From: Propioniciclava sp. MC1595
GTDB lineage: Bacteria; Actinomycetota; Actinomycetes; Propionibacteriales; Propionibacteriaceae
Assembly (NCBI RefSeq): GCF_017569205.1
Contig: NZ_CP071870.1
Span: forward strand, 2,542,001 to 2,606,000
DNA: 64,000 nucleotides
Reading direction: 5' to 3'
The position numbers and the translations under genes were made by a program. Within the stretch, counting starts at the first letter, position 1, and the number at the start of each line of letters is the position of its first letter. Of this stretch, positions 35,216 to 43,477 are shown one piece after another. The notes below the pieces were generated by a model. It did no database searches, was not told the DNA's origin, and was given only the letters and a program-made list of their open reading frames with translations.

Positions 35216-36183
35216 GCACCACCCAGGTCTCGACCGGCACGACCACCGACGAACCGACCACCGAGGTCTCGACAGGCTTGGCCCCCGTCCGCCAGCTCAG
35301 CCACCTGCGCGAGCTGGAGGCCGAGGGCATCCACATCATCCGCGAGGCCGTCAGCGAGCTGGAGCGCCCCGTGCTGCTGTTCTCCGGCGGCAAGGACTCC
35401 GTTGTCATGCTGCACCTGGCGCTGAAGGCGTTCTGGCCCGGACGCGTGCCGTTCCCGGTCATGCACGTCGACACCGGGCACAACTTCCCCGAGGTGATCG
35501 CCTACCGCGACCGCGTCGTCGAGCAGTACGGCCTGACCCTGGTCGTCGCCTCGGTGCAGGACTACATCGACGACGGCCGCCTGCTGGAGCGTGCCGACGG
35601 TACCCGCAACCCGTTGCAGACCCAGCCCTTGCTGGACGCCATCGCCGAGCACCGCTTCGACGCCGTCTTCGGTGGCGGACGCCGTGACGAGGAGAAGGCC
35701 CGCGCCAAGGAGCGCGTGGTCAGCCTGCGCGACGAGTTCGGCCAGTGGGACCCCCGCAACCAGCGCCCCGAGCTGTGGACGCTGTACAACCCGCGGCACC
35801 GGCCCGGCGAGCACGTGCGCGTGTTCCCGCTGAGCAACTGGACCGAGCTCGACGTCTGGCGCTACATCGAGGCCGAGCGCATCGAGCTGCCCGACCTCTA
35901 CTACGCCCACGACCGCGAGGTCTTCCTGCGCGACGGCATGTGGTTGGCCACCGGTCCGGTCGTCGAGCCGCGGGCTGGCGAACGGGCGCAGACGCGGCGC
36001 GTCCGCTACCGCACGGTCGGCGACATGAGTTGCACGGGCGCCGTCGAATCCGACGCCGCCACCATCGCCGACGTCATCACCGAGGTGGCCGCCACCCGCA
36101 TCACCGAGCGCGGGGCCACCCGCGCCGACGACCGCCTCACCGAGGCCGCCATGGAGGATCGCAAGAAGGAAGGGTACTTCTGA
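35212..36183 (+). CDS. cysD: Sulfate adenylyltransferase subunit 2
   Basis: The catalytic subunit that activates sulfate with ATP to APS. The 323-residue protein has the PP-loop SGGKDS at 58-63, HVDTGHNFPEV, and FGGGRRDEEKARAKER, and a C-terminal GDMSCTGAVES and KKEGYF, all as in CysD. The first 25 residues (MSTTQVSTGTTTDEPTTEVS) are low complexity and encoded by two copies of GGTCTCGACnGGC, a repeat-like motif. GTG 35212 overlaps the cysH stop. It forms a heterodimer with CysN. Confidence 0.96.
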   Translation: MSTTQVSTGTTTDEPTTEVSTGLAPVRQLSHLRELEAEGIHIIREAVSELERPVLLFSGGKDSVVMLHLALKAFWPGRVPFPVMHVDTGHNFPEVIAYRDRVVEQYGLTLVVASVQDYIDDGRLLERADGTRNPLQTQPLLDAIAEHRFDAVFGGGRRDEEKARAKERVVSLRDEFGQWDPRNQRPELWTLYNPRHRPGEHVRVFPLSNWTELDVWRYIEAERIELPDLYYAHDREVFLRDGMWLATGPVVEPRAGERAQTRRVRYRTVGDMSCTGAVESDAATIADVITEVAATRITERGATRADDRLTEAAMEDRKKEGYF

Positions 36184-37526
36184 TGGCTTCGACAAGCTCA
36201 GCCACCACCGTGACAAGCTCAGGCACCACGCTGCTTCGCCTGGCCACCGCCGGATCCGTCGACGACGGCAAGTCCACGCTCGTGGGGCGCCTGCTGTACG
36301 ACTCCAAGTCGGTGCTGACCGACCAACTGGACGCCGTGGAGCGGGTCTCCCGGGCCAAGGGCCTGGGCCACGTCGACCTCGCGCTGCTCACCGACGGCCT
36401 GCGCGCCGAGCGGGAGCAGGGCATCACGATCGACGTCGCCTACCGCTACTTCGCCACCGCGAACCGGACGTTCATCCTCGCCGACTGCCCCGGTCACGTG
36501 CAGTACACGCGCAACACCGTCACCGGCAGCTCGACCGCCGACGTGCTGGTGCTGCTCGTCGACGCGCGCAAGGGCGTCCAGGAGCAGACCCGCCGCCACC
36601 TCGCGGTGGGCCAGCTCCTGCGGGTGCCCACGATCGTCGTCGCGGTGAACAAGATGGACCTGGTCGACTTCGACCAAGCGACCTTCAACCGGGTCTCCTC
36701 CGAGGTCCGCGCCGTGGCCTCCGAGCTGGGCGTGGACGCCGTGCACACCATCCCGGTCTCGGCCCTGGAGGGCGACAACATCGTCGAGCGCTCGGCCCGG
36801 ACCCCGTGGTACGAGGGGCCCGCCCTGCTGGAGTTCCTGGAGCACGCACCCGCGGGTGCGGAGTTCGCCGACCTGCCCTTCCGGCTCCCGGTGCAGTTGT
36901 CGATCCGACCCCAGGACGCCGCGCCCGAGTTCCGGGAGTACCGCGGGTACGCCGGACAGGTCGCGACCGGCGTCGTCCGGGTGGGCGACCCCGTGGTCGT
37001 CCTCCCGGCCGGCCGACGCACGACGGTCACGGCCATCGACACAGCGGACGGGCCCCTGACCGAGGCGTTCGCGCCCCAGTCGGTGACCCTGCGGCTGGCC
37101 GACCCGATCGACACCACGCGCGGGGACCTGATCGCCGCGGCGTCCGATGCCCCCGAGCCCACGCAGGACCTCAGCGGCCTGGTCGCCTGGCTGGCCGAGA
37201 AGCCCCTGCGCGTCGGCGCACGCGTGCTGGTCAAGCACGGGACGCGGACCGTCCAGGGCGTCGTGCAGGACATCACCGGCCGGCTCGACCTGGACGCGCT
37301 CGCGCCCGTCCCGACCGACACACTGGAGTTGAACGACATCGGCCGGGTCACACTGCGCCTGGCCTCGCCCGTCGCCCCCGACGACTACACCGTGTCGCGG
37401 CGGACCGGCTCGTTCCTGCTCGTCGACCCCCAGACCGGCGGCACCCTGGCGGCCGGCATGGTGCGCGCCTTCGGGGACTTCGACGAGGCCGCCGAGCAGG
37501 CGGCCACCGTGAACTGGTCCATCTGA
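36183..37526 (+). CDS. cysN: Sulfate adenylyltransferase subunit 1 (GTPase)
   Basis: The 447-residue GTPase partner of CysD; GTP hydrolysis drives APS formation. It has the P-loop GSVDDGKST (residues 24-32), DCPGHVQYTRN, NKMDLVD and a late VSAL box, then the EF-Tu-like barrel domains. It ends without the fused APS kinase (CysC) domain, which fits a route through APS reductase. Residues 2-16 (ASTSSATTVTSSGTT) come from two degenerate copies of the TTCGACAAGCTCAG repeat. ATG 36183 overlaps the cysD stop by one base. Confidence 0.96.
   Translation: MASTSSATTVTSSGTTLLRLATAGSVDDGKSTLVGRLLYDSKSVLTDQLDAVERVSRAKGLGHVDLALLTDGLRAEREQGITIDVAYRYFATANRTFILADCPGHVQYTRNTVTGSSTADVLVLLVDARKGVQEQTRRHLAVGQLLRVPTIVVAVNKMDLVDFDQATFNRVSSEVRAVASELGVDAVHTIPVSALEGDNIVERSARTPWYEGPALLEFLEHAPAGAEFADLPFRLPVQLSIRPQDAAPEFREYRGYAGQVATGVVRVGDPVVVLPAGRRTTVTAIDTADGPLTEAFAPQSVTLRLADPIDTTRGDLIAAASDAPEPTQDLSGLVAWLAEKPLRVGARVLVKHGTRTVQGVVQDITGRLDLDALAPVPTDTLELNDIGRVTLRLASPVAPDDYTVSRRTGSFLLVDPQTGGTLAAGMVRAFGDFDEAAEQAATVNWSI
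36185..36226 (+). repeat. Two degenerate copies of the dispersed repeat in the cysN start
   Basis: GGCTTCGACAAGCTCAGCC (36185-36203) keeps complementary ends (GGC/GCC); GTGACAAGCTCAGGCAC (about 36210-36226) is a shorter relative. Both are translated within the first 16 codons of cysN. Confidence 0.6.
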
Positions 37527-38437
37527 TGAAGAAACTCCTACTGCTGGCCGTCGTCGGATTCGGCGCCCAGCTCGTCGACGGCGCCCTGGGCATGGGCTAC
37601 GGCGTCACGTCCACGTCGCTGCTGCTCATCGTCGGGCTGTCCCCCGCCCTGGCCTCGGCGTCGGTGCACCTGGCCGAGCTTGGCACCAACGTCGCCTCGG
37701 GGGTGTCGCACTGGCGGCTGGGCAACGTCGACTGGCGGCTCGTACTGCGGCTGGGCGTGCCCGGCGCGCTGGGCGCGTTCGCCGGTGCGACCTTCCTGTC
37801 GCACGTCTCGACCGCGCTGGCCAAGCCCCTCATGGCCGCGATCCTGGGCGGGTTGGGCATGTACATCCTGCTGCGCTACGCGTTCCGGCCGCCCGAGGTG
37901 GCCCAGGCACGCCGCTCGCCGCACACCGCGCGGTTCCTCGTGCCCCTCGGCCTGGCCGGCGGGTTCGTGGACGCCACCGGCGGCGGTGGCTGGGGGCCCG
38001 TCTCGACGACGTCGCTGCTCAGCGCCGGCCGGACGGCCCCGCGCACCGTGATCGGGTCGGTCGACACCTCCGAGTTCCTGGTGTCGCTGGCCGCCTCGCT
38101 CGGGTTCGTCCTGAACCTGGGGCTGCTCGGCATCGACTGGGGCATCGTCGCGGCCTTGTTGGCCGGCGGCCTGTTCGCCGCGCCCATCGCCGCCTGGCTG
38201 GTCTCGCGGATCCCCGCGCGCATCATGGGCGTGGCCGTGGGCGGGCTGATCATCATGACGAACCTGAAGACACTGTTCGACGCCACAGCACTGACGGGCG
38301 AGCAGGTCACCGTCGGGTTCACCCTGTTCGCCGCGGCCTGGCTCGGCCTCACCGCCTGGACCGCCTGGCGCCACGAACGCGCACGCCGGCAGGCGCTGGC
38401 CATCCGCGAGGCAGCAGAGACGGAGTGGTCGATATGA
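37526..38437 (+). CDS. TauE/SafE family permease
   Basis: A 303-residue membrane protein with about eight helices, of the TauE/SafE anion permease family. The family repeat is visible twice: AQLVDGALGMGYGVTSTSLLL and GFVDATGGGGWGPVSTTSLL. Members move sulfite, sulfoacetate or other organosulfur anions; within a sulfate-assimilation operon it could export surplus sulfite or import a sulfur source. The ATG at 37526 shares a base with the cysN stop. No ABC sulfate transporter is in the window, so import is a real alternative. Confidence 0.85.
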   Translation: MKKLLLLAVVGFGAQLVDGALGMGYGVTSTSLLLIVGLSPALASASVHLAELGTNVASGVSHWRLGNVDWRLVLRLGVPGALGAFAGATFLSHVSTALAKPLMAAILGGLGMYILLRYAFRPPEVAQARRSPHTARFLVPLGLAGGFVDATGGGGWGPVSTTSLLSAGRTAPRTVIGSVDTSEFLVSLAASLGFVLNLGLLGIDWGIVAALLAGGLFAAPIAAWLVSRIPARIMGVAVGGLIIMTNLKTLFDATALTGEQVTVGFTLFAAAWLGLTAWTAWRHERARRQALAIREAAETEWSI

Positions 38438-39129
38438 GTCCCACCGACACCCTCGTGCTGGCCTGGCACGGCAGCCGCAACCCGGCGGGCAAGGCCCTCA
38501 TCGAGCGCATCACGGCCCGCGTCGCCGGCCTCCTGCCGGGCGTGGCCGTGCACACCGCATGGGTCGACATCGAGCCCGAGCTGTTGCCCGAGACCCTGGC
38601 CCGGGTGGGAGAGTGCACGGTCGTGCCCTGCTTCCTCGCCTCCGGCTACCACGTCACCCACGACGTGCCGCAGGCCGCGGCGTCCGTGCCCTGGCCCGTG
38701 CGGGTCACCCCGCACCTGGGCGGGTCCCTGCACCGCGCCCTGCTCGACCGGGTCGCCGAGGCCGGCGGGCCCGGCGACGCGGTGGTGCTGGCCGCGGCCG
38801 GGTCGAAGAGCCCCGCCGCCCTGGCCGAGGTGGACGCCGTGGCGGCCCGGTTGGCCGCCGCCCTTGGCGTACCGGTGACGGTGGGCAACATCTACCTGTC
38901 CGAGCCGTCGGTGGCGGATGCGGTGGCCCTTCGACAAGCTCAGGGAACCGATGTCCTGGTGCTGCCGTACACGCTGGCGCCCGGGCTGTGGTGCGAGCGG
39001 GTCGCGGGCCTCGGCGTCCGGGTGGCGGAGCCCCTGGGCGACCACGCCGACGTGGCCGCAGGCATCGCTGGGCGATACCTCACCTCCGATTCCTCCGACG
39101 TGCGACTACTGTTGCCCCTTGAGTCTTGA
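38434..39129 (+). CDS. Sirohydrochlorin chelatase (CbiX/SirB type)
   Basis: A 231-residue class II chelatase made of two similar halves (LVLAWHGSRNPAG at the start; VVLAAAGSKSPAAL in the middle). The first half keeps the metal-binding His in HGS and a second in SGYHVTHDV. It would insert iron into sirohydrochlorin to give siroheme for the sulfite reductase of this operon. Residues 165-171 are encoded by a complete dispersed repeat (38927-38945), replacing or inserted in a surface loop before TDVLVLPYTLAPG. ATG 38434 overlaps the previous stop by 3 bp. Cobalt (B12) instead of iron is an alternative. Confidence 0.85.
   Translation: MSPTDTLVLAWHGSRNPAGKALIERITARVAGLLPGVAVHTAWVDIEPELLPETLARVGECTVVPCFLASGYHVTHDVPQAAASVPWPVRVTPHLGGSLHRALLDRVAEAGGPGDAVVLAAAGSKSPAALAEVDAVAARLAAALGVPVTVGNIYLSEPSVADAVALRQAQGTDVLVLPYTLAPGLWCERVAGLGVRVAEPLGDHADVAAGIAGRYLTSDSSDVRLLLPLES
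38927..38945 (+). repeat. Intact dispersed repeat inside the chelatase gene
   Basis: A perfect CCCTTCGACAAGCTCAGGG lies in frame in the chelatase gene and reads ALRQAQG. It has self-complementary ends (CCCT/AGGG). This is the same sequence family as at 32053-32098 and 36185-36226. Confidence 0.75.
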
Positions 39130-39149
39130 GTCCAGAAAGTAGCGCTCCC

Positions 39150-41000
39150 GTGACAGACGTCCAAACACTCGACCGCGTGGTGATCCGCTTCGCCGGTGAC
39201 TCCGGCGATGGCATGCAGTTGACCGGTGACCGGTTCACCTCCGATTCGGCGAGCCTCGGCAACGACTTTGCGACCCTGCCGAACTTCCCGGCCGAGATCC
39301 GCGCCCCGCAGGGCACGATCGCCGGCGTGTCGAGCTTCCAGCTCCACTTCGCCAACGACGACATCAAGACCCCCGGCGACAAGCCCGACGTGCTCGTGGC
39401 CATGAACCCGGCGGCCCTCAAGGCGAACCTGGCCGACCTCAAGCGCGGCGGCCTGATCATCGCCGACACCAACGAGTTCACCAAGCGCAACCTGGCCAAG
39501 GTCGGCTACGCCACCAACCCGCTCGAGGACGGCTCGCTGGTCGACTACCAGCTGCACGCCATCGACCTCACCGGCCTCACCGTGGCCTCGGTCGAGCAGT
39601 TCAAGCTCGGCCGCAAGGACGCCTCGCGGGCCAAGAACATGTTCTCCCTCGGCCTCCTGACCTGGCTGTACACCCGCCCGGCCGAGCACACGCTGGAGTT
39701 CCTGGACAAGAAGTTCTCCGGCGACCCCGACATCCGCGACTCGAACAAGGCCGCCTTCCTGGCCGGGCACGCGTACGGCGAGACCACCGAGACGTTCGCG
39801 GTGCGCTACGAGGTGGCCGCGGCCCCCGTGCCGCCGGGCACCTACCGGCAGATCACCGGCAACAAGGCGCTCGCGCTGGGCCTGATGGCCGGTGCCGCCA
39901 AGGCGAACCTGCCGCTGTTCCTGGGCGCCTACCCGATCACGCCGGCCTCCGACGTGTTGCACGAGCTGAGCCGCGCCAAGGACCAGGGCGTCACGACCTT
40001 CCAGGCCGAGGACGAGATCGCCGCCGCCGGCGCCGCGCTGGGCGCCTCCTACGCCGGGCACCTGGGCGTGACCACGACGTCGGGCCCGGGCATGGCGCTG
40101 AAGTCGGAGACGATCTCGCTGGCCGTGATGCTCGAGCAGCCCTTGGTGGTGTGCGACATCCAGCGCGCCGGCCCGTCGACGGGCATGCCGACCAAGACCG
40201 AGCAGGCCGACCTGTTGCAGTCGCTGTTCGGACGCCACGGCGAGGCCCCGCTGCCGGTGCTGGCCGCCCAGTCGCCGGCCGATTGCTTCGCGACCGCGGT
40301 CGAGGGCGTCCGGATCGCGCTGCGGTACCGCACCCCCGTGATCGTGCTGTCGGACGGTTACCTCGCCAACGGCGCCGAGCCCTGGCTCATCCCCGACCTG
40401 GCCGCGATGGACGTCATCGACCCGGGCTTCGCCACCGAGCCGAACGGCCCCGACGGCACCTTCCTGCCCTACCTGCGTGACGAGAAGCTCGCGCGGGCGT
40501 GGGCGATCCCGGGCACCCCCGGGCTCGAGCACCGCGTCGGCGGCATCGAGAAGGCCGACGGCACCGGCAACATCTCCTACGCGCCCGACAACCACGAGAA
40601 GATGGTGCGGCTGCGCCAGGCCAAGGTGGACGGGATCGTCGCCGACATCCCCGACCTGGTGGTCGACGACCCGAGCGGCGAGGCGTCCGTGCTGGTGCTG
40701 GGCTGGGGCTCGACGTGGGGCCCCATCGCGGCCGCCGCCAAGCGCGTGCGCGACACCGGCCGGAACATCGCGGTGACGCACATCCGCCACCTCAACCCGC
40801 TGCCGGCCAACACCGGCGAGGTGCTGCGCGCCTACGACCGCGTGGTCGTCCCCGAGATGAACACCGGCCAGCTGGCCATGATCCTGCGCGCGAAGTACCT
40901 GGTCGACGTGCAGTCCTACAGCCGCGTGCGCGGGCTGCCGATCAGCCCGGCCGAGCTGGCCCCCCACCTGGTCGACGTGATCGACGGAAAGGACGCGTGA
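39150..41000 (+). CDS. korA: 2-Oxoglutarate:ferredoxin oxidoreductase subunit alpha
   Basis: A 616-residue fused gamma-alpha subunit of a 2-oxoacid:ferredoxin oxidoreductase. The gamma part opens with VIRFAGDSGDGMQLTGDRF and APQGTIAGVSSFQ; the alpha part has GAYPITPASDVLHEL and TTTSGPGMALKSE. With KorB it would decarboxylate 2-oxoglutarate to succinyl-CoA and reduce ferredoxin. I prefer the GTG at 39150 (MTDVQTLDRVV) because it matches relatives; a TTG at 39126 overlapping the chelatase stop adds eight residues. The product ferredoxin could serve the sulfite reductase upstream. The substrate assignment follows the close pair KorAB of actinobacteria. Confidence 0.92.
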   Translation: MTDVQTLDRVVIRFAGDSGDGMQLTGDRFTSDSASLGNDFATLPNFPAEIRAPQGTIAGVSSFQLHFANDDIKTPGDKPDVLVAMNPAALKANLADLKRGGLIIADTNEFTKRNLAKVGYATNPLEDGSLVDYQLHAIDLTGLTVASVEQFKLGRKDASRAKNMFSLGLLTWLYTRPAEHTLEFLDKKFSGDPDIRDSNKAAFLAGHAYGETTETFAVRYEVAAAPVPPGTYRQITGNKALALGLMAGAAKANLPLFLGAYPITPASDVLHELSRAKDQGVTTFQAEDEIAAAGAALGASYAGHLGVTTTSGPGMALKSETISLAVMLEQPLVVCDIQRAGPSTGMPTKTEQADLLQSLFGRHGEAPLPVLAAQSPADCFATAVEGVRIALRYRTPVIVLSDGYLANGAEPWLIPDLAAMDVIDPGFATEPNGPDGTFLPYLRDEKLARAWAIPGTPGLEHRVGGIEKADGTGNISYAPDNHEKMVRLRQAKVDGIVADIPDLVVDDPSGEASVLVLGWGSTWGPIAAAAKRVRDTGRNIAVTHIRHLNPLPANTGEVLRAYDRVVVPEMNTGQLAMILRAKYLVDVQSYSRVRGLPISPAELAPHLVDVIDGKDA

Positions 41001-42028
41001 TGAGCACCGGACTCGCCGGCATCCCGTTGGCCCTCGAGCCCCTGAACCGCAAGGAGTTCGTCTCCGACCAGGAGGTGCGCTGGTGCCCCGGCTGCGGCGA
41101 CTACGCCGTGCTGGCCGCCTTCCAGTCGCTGATGCCCGAGCTGGGCGTCAAGCGCGAGAACACCGTCATCGTGTCGGGCATCGGCTGCTCGTCGCGATTC
41201 CCCTACTACGTGGACACCTACGGCCTGCACTCGATCCACGGCCGCGCGCCGTCGATCGCGACCGGTGTCGCGATGGCCCGGCCCGACCTGGCCGTGTGGG
41301 TGATGACCGGTGACGGCGACGCGCTGTCGATCGGCGGCAACCACCTGATCCACGCGCTGCGCCGCAACGTGAACATCACGATCATGCTGTTCAACAACCG
41401 CATCTACGGCCTGACCAAGGGCCAGTTCTCGCCGACGTCGGAGGCGGGCAAGGTCACGAAGAGCTCCCCGGCCGGGTCGGTGGACCACCCGTTCAACCCC
41501 GTCACGCTGGCGCTGGGGGCCGAGGCCTCGTTCGTCGCGCGCACGATCGACTCCGACCGCAAGCACCTCTCTGGCGTGCTCAAGGCCGCGATCGAGCACC
41601 GCGGGGCGTCGCTGGTGGAGATCTACCAGAACTGCCCGATCTTCAACGACGGCGCGTTCGACTCGCTCAAGGAGCAGAACACCCCCACCGTGATGCCGCT
41701 GGTGCACGGCGAGCCGATCACCTACGCCGGCGGCCAGCTGTGCGTGGTGCGGGGCGCCGACGGCCGGCTGGCCGTGAAGGCGACCTCCGACGTGGACCCG
41801 GCCTCGATCGTCGTGCACGACGCGCACGCCGCCGACGCCACCCTCGCCTTCGAGCTGTCCCAGCTGACCGACACGCAGAACCTGTCGGCGTCCCCGATCG
41901 GGATCTTCCGCAACGTGTCGCGCCCGGTGTTCGACGACGAGGCGCGGCGCCAGGTCTCCATGCCCGCCGACCGCGAGGCCGCCCTCCAGCGGCTGGTGTC
42001 GGGCCCCGACACGTGGACGGTCATCTGA
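41000..42028 (+). CDS. korB: 2-Oxoglutarate:ferredoxin oxidoreductase subunit beta
   Basis: A 342-residue thiamine-diphosphate subunit. The first cluster cysteines are in RWCPGCGDYAVL, a further one in GIGCSSRFPYY, and the ThDP/metal motif is TGDGDALSIGGNH with NNRIYGLTKGQ. The ATG at 41000 overlaps the korA stop by one base, so the pair is coupled. It ends the plus-strand redox block; the next gene is convergent. Confidence 0.94.
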   Translation: MSTGLAGIPLALEPLNRKEFVSDQEVRWCPGCGDYAVLAAFQSLMPELGVKRENTVIVSGIGCSSRFPYYVDTYGLHSIHGRAPSIATGVAMARPDLAVWVMTGDGDALSIGGNHLIHALRRNVNITIMLFNNRIYGLTKGQFSPTSEAGKVTKSSPAGSVDHPFNPVTLALGAEASFVARTIDSDRKHLSGVLKAAIEHRGASLVEIYQNCPIFNDGAFDSLKEQNTPTVMPLVHGEPITYAGGQLCVVRGADGRLAVKATSDVDPASIVVHDAHAADATLAFELSQLTDTQNLSASPIGIFRNVSRPVFDDEARRQVSMPADREAALQRLVSGPDTWTVI

Positions 42029-42161
42029 GCGTGCCGGGGGCGCGCCCGGGGTTCACTCCCAGGTGCGGCTGCCGGGCGTGACGCTGAGCTGGTCGGCGGA
42101 CGGCCACGACCAGTCGACGGTCTCGGGGTCGAGGTCCTCGTCGTCACCTGCCCAAGCGGTG

Positions 42162-43376
42162 TCAGGCGCTGGGGTCGGCCACCACGCCCACGAACAGCGG
42201 CGTGGCCGTGGCGAGGTGCACCAGCGCGTAGCCGAACGGGCGGTCGCAGGTGAGCTGCTTGGGCGGGCCGGCGGAGCCGCCGGCCTCCATCCCGATCGCC
42301 GTCGCCGCCGCGGCCTCGATGCCCTTCTCGTCGATGGCCACCACCGCCTGGTGCTGGACGAACCCGATGTGCAACCGCTCACGGTCGGTCATGGGCGAGA
42401 ACTCGGCCCGGTCGGGGTCGAAGGCGTCCCGGACGCCGATCGCCGCCAGCGCGTCGGCCAGCGCCGCCTCGGTGCGGACCTCGAACTTCGGCAGCCCGAC
42501 CGAGACCGGCGCGGTCTCGGCGCGCAGCAGAGCGGCCAGGGTCTGCGAGGTCAGCACGTCGGCGACCGGGGTGCCCTCGGCCGGCAGCACCAGGGCGAGC
42601 CCGAACCCGCCTCCGCGGATGGGCAGGACGGTGGCCGCGGCGTCCGGGCCGTCGACCCAGGGCAGGCCCATGCCGCCGCCGACGAGCCACGGCACCTGGA
42701 CCGTGCCGCCGGGCGCACGGAAGGGCGCCTCCCCCTGGTCGAACAGCGGGCGCAGCCACGGCCCCGCGAACCGGAGCGCGTTGACGAGCACCATGCGGGT
42801 CATGGCGGTGACCAGCCCGGGCGGCAGCAACTCGGGGATCTTGTCGTGCGTGACCTCCTTCACCCACGCGTTGACCTGCGCGCGCGTGCCTTCGGGGTCG
42901 CCGGCGATGTCGCGCTCCTGCAGCGGGGCGCCGAACGCGGCGAGCGCGTCGAGGTAGGGCTGCTTCCAGCCGTGGTCGCGCTGGGCCCAGATCGCGTTGG
43001 CGCCGTCGAGTTCGACGCCCTCCTCGCCCGTCATCGCCTGCCAGGTGGTGTTCACGGCGGCGGCCAGCGTCGAGGCGTCCAGCCCCAGCACCTCGTCGAG
43101 CTCGGACGCCGTCCCCCCGGCTGCGCCCTGCCGCACCATCGCGAGGGCGGAGCCGATCGAGAACGGCGAGAGCGCCAGGTTCTCGGTGTCGGTGGCCAGC
43201 TGGGACACCAGCGCGTCGCCGAGGCGCCCGAACAGGCTGCCCGGGGGCTCGGGGAGGGTGGGGCCGACCCCGAGGGTGACGTCCACGCGGCCGCCGGGGG
43301 TGCCCGACGCGCACCCCGTGGCCCACGCGGCCAGCCCGAGCGCCAGAGCGGTGCGGAAGAGATCGCGGCGGTCCAT
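42162..43376 (-). CDS. Serpin-family protease inhibitor lipoprotein
   Basis: A 404-residue serpin. The N-terminus MDRRDLFRTALALGLAAWATG ends in a lipobox (ATGC, Cys22) and has twin Arg, so it is probably exported by Tat and anchored as a lipoprotein. Serpin landmarks are LALSPFSIGSALAMVRQGAAG, NALRFAGPW and the C-terminal DRPFGYALVHLATATPLFVG. The hinge EKGIEAAAATA (350-360) keeps the small-residue pattern of inhibitory serpins, so it should trap a serine or cysteine protease by loop insertion. The reactive loop (about 361-376) is IGMEAGGSAGPPKQLT; P1 cannot be fixed by eye. Serpins are patchy in bacteria. Confidence 0.88.
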   Translation of the reverse strand: MDRRDLFRTALALGLAAWATGCASGTPGGRVDVTLGVGPTLPEPPGSLFGRLGDALVSQLATDTENLALSPFSIGSALAMVRQGAAGGTASELDEVLGLDASTLAAAVNTTWQAMTGEEGVELDGANAIWAQRDHGWKQPYLDALAAFGAPLQERDIAGDPEGTRAQVNAWVKEVTHDKIPELLPPGLVTAMTRMVLVNALRFAGPWLRPLFDQGEAPFRAPGGTVQVPWLVGGGMGLPWVDGPDAAATVLPIRGGGFGLALVLPAEGTPVADVLTSQTLAALLRAETAPVSVGLPKFEVRTEAALADALAAIGVRDAFDPDRAEFSPMTDRERLHIGFVQHQAVVAIDEKGIEAAAATAIGMEAGGSAGPPKQLTCDRPFGYALVHLATATPLFVGVVADPSA

Positions 43377-43477
43377 GGGGGCTCCTTCGAGAGTCCGTCA
43401 CCGGATCCACGCTCCGGAGGGGCACCGCGTTGCAGTCGCCGCAGGCTGTCGGCGGCCGGAAGGCGGGCTGTGGGCGG

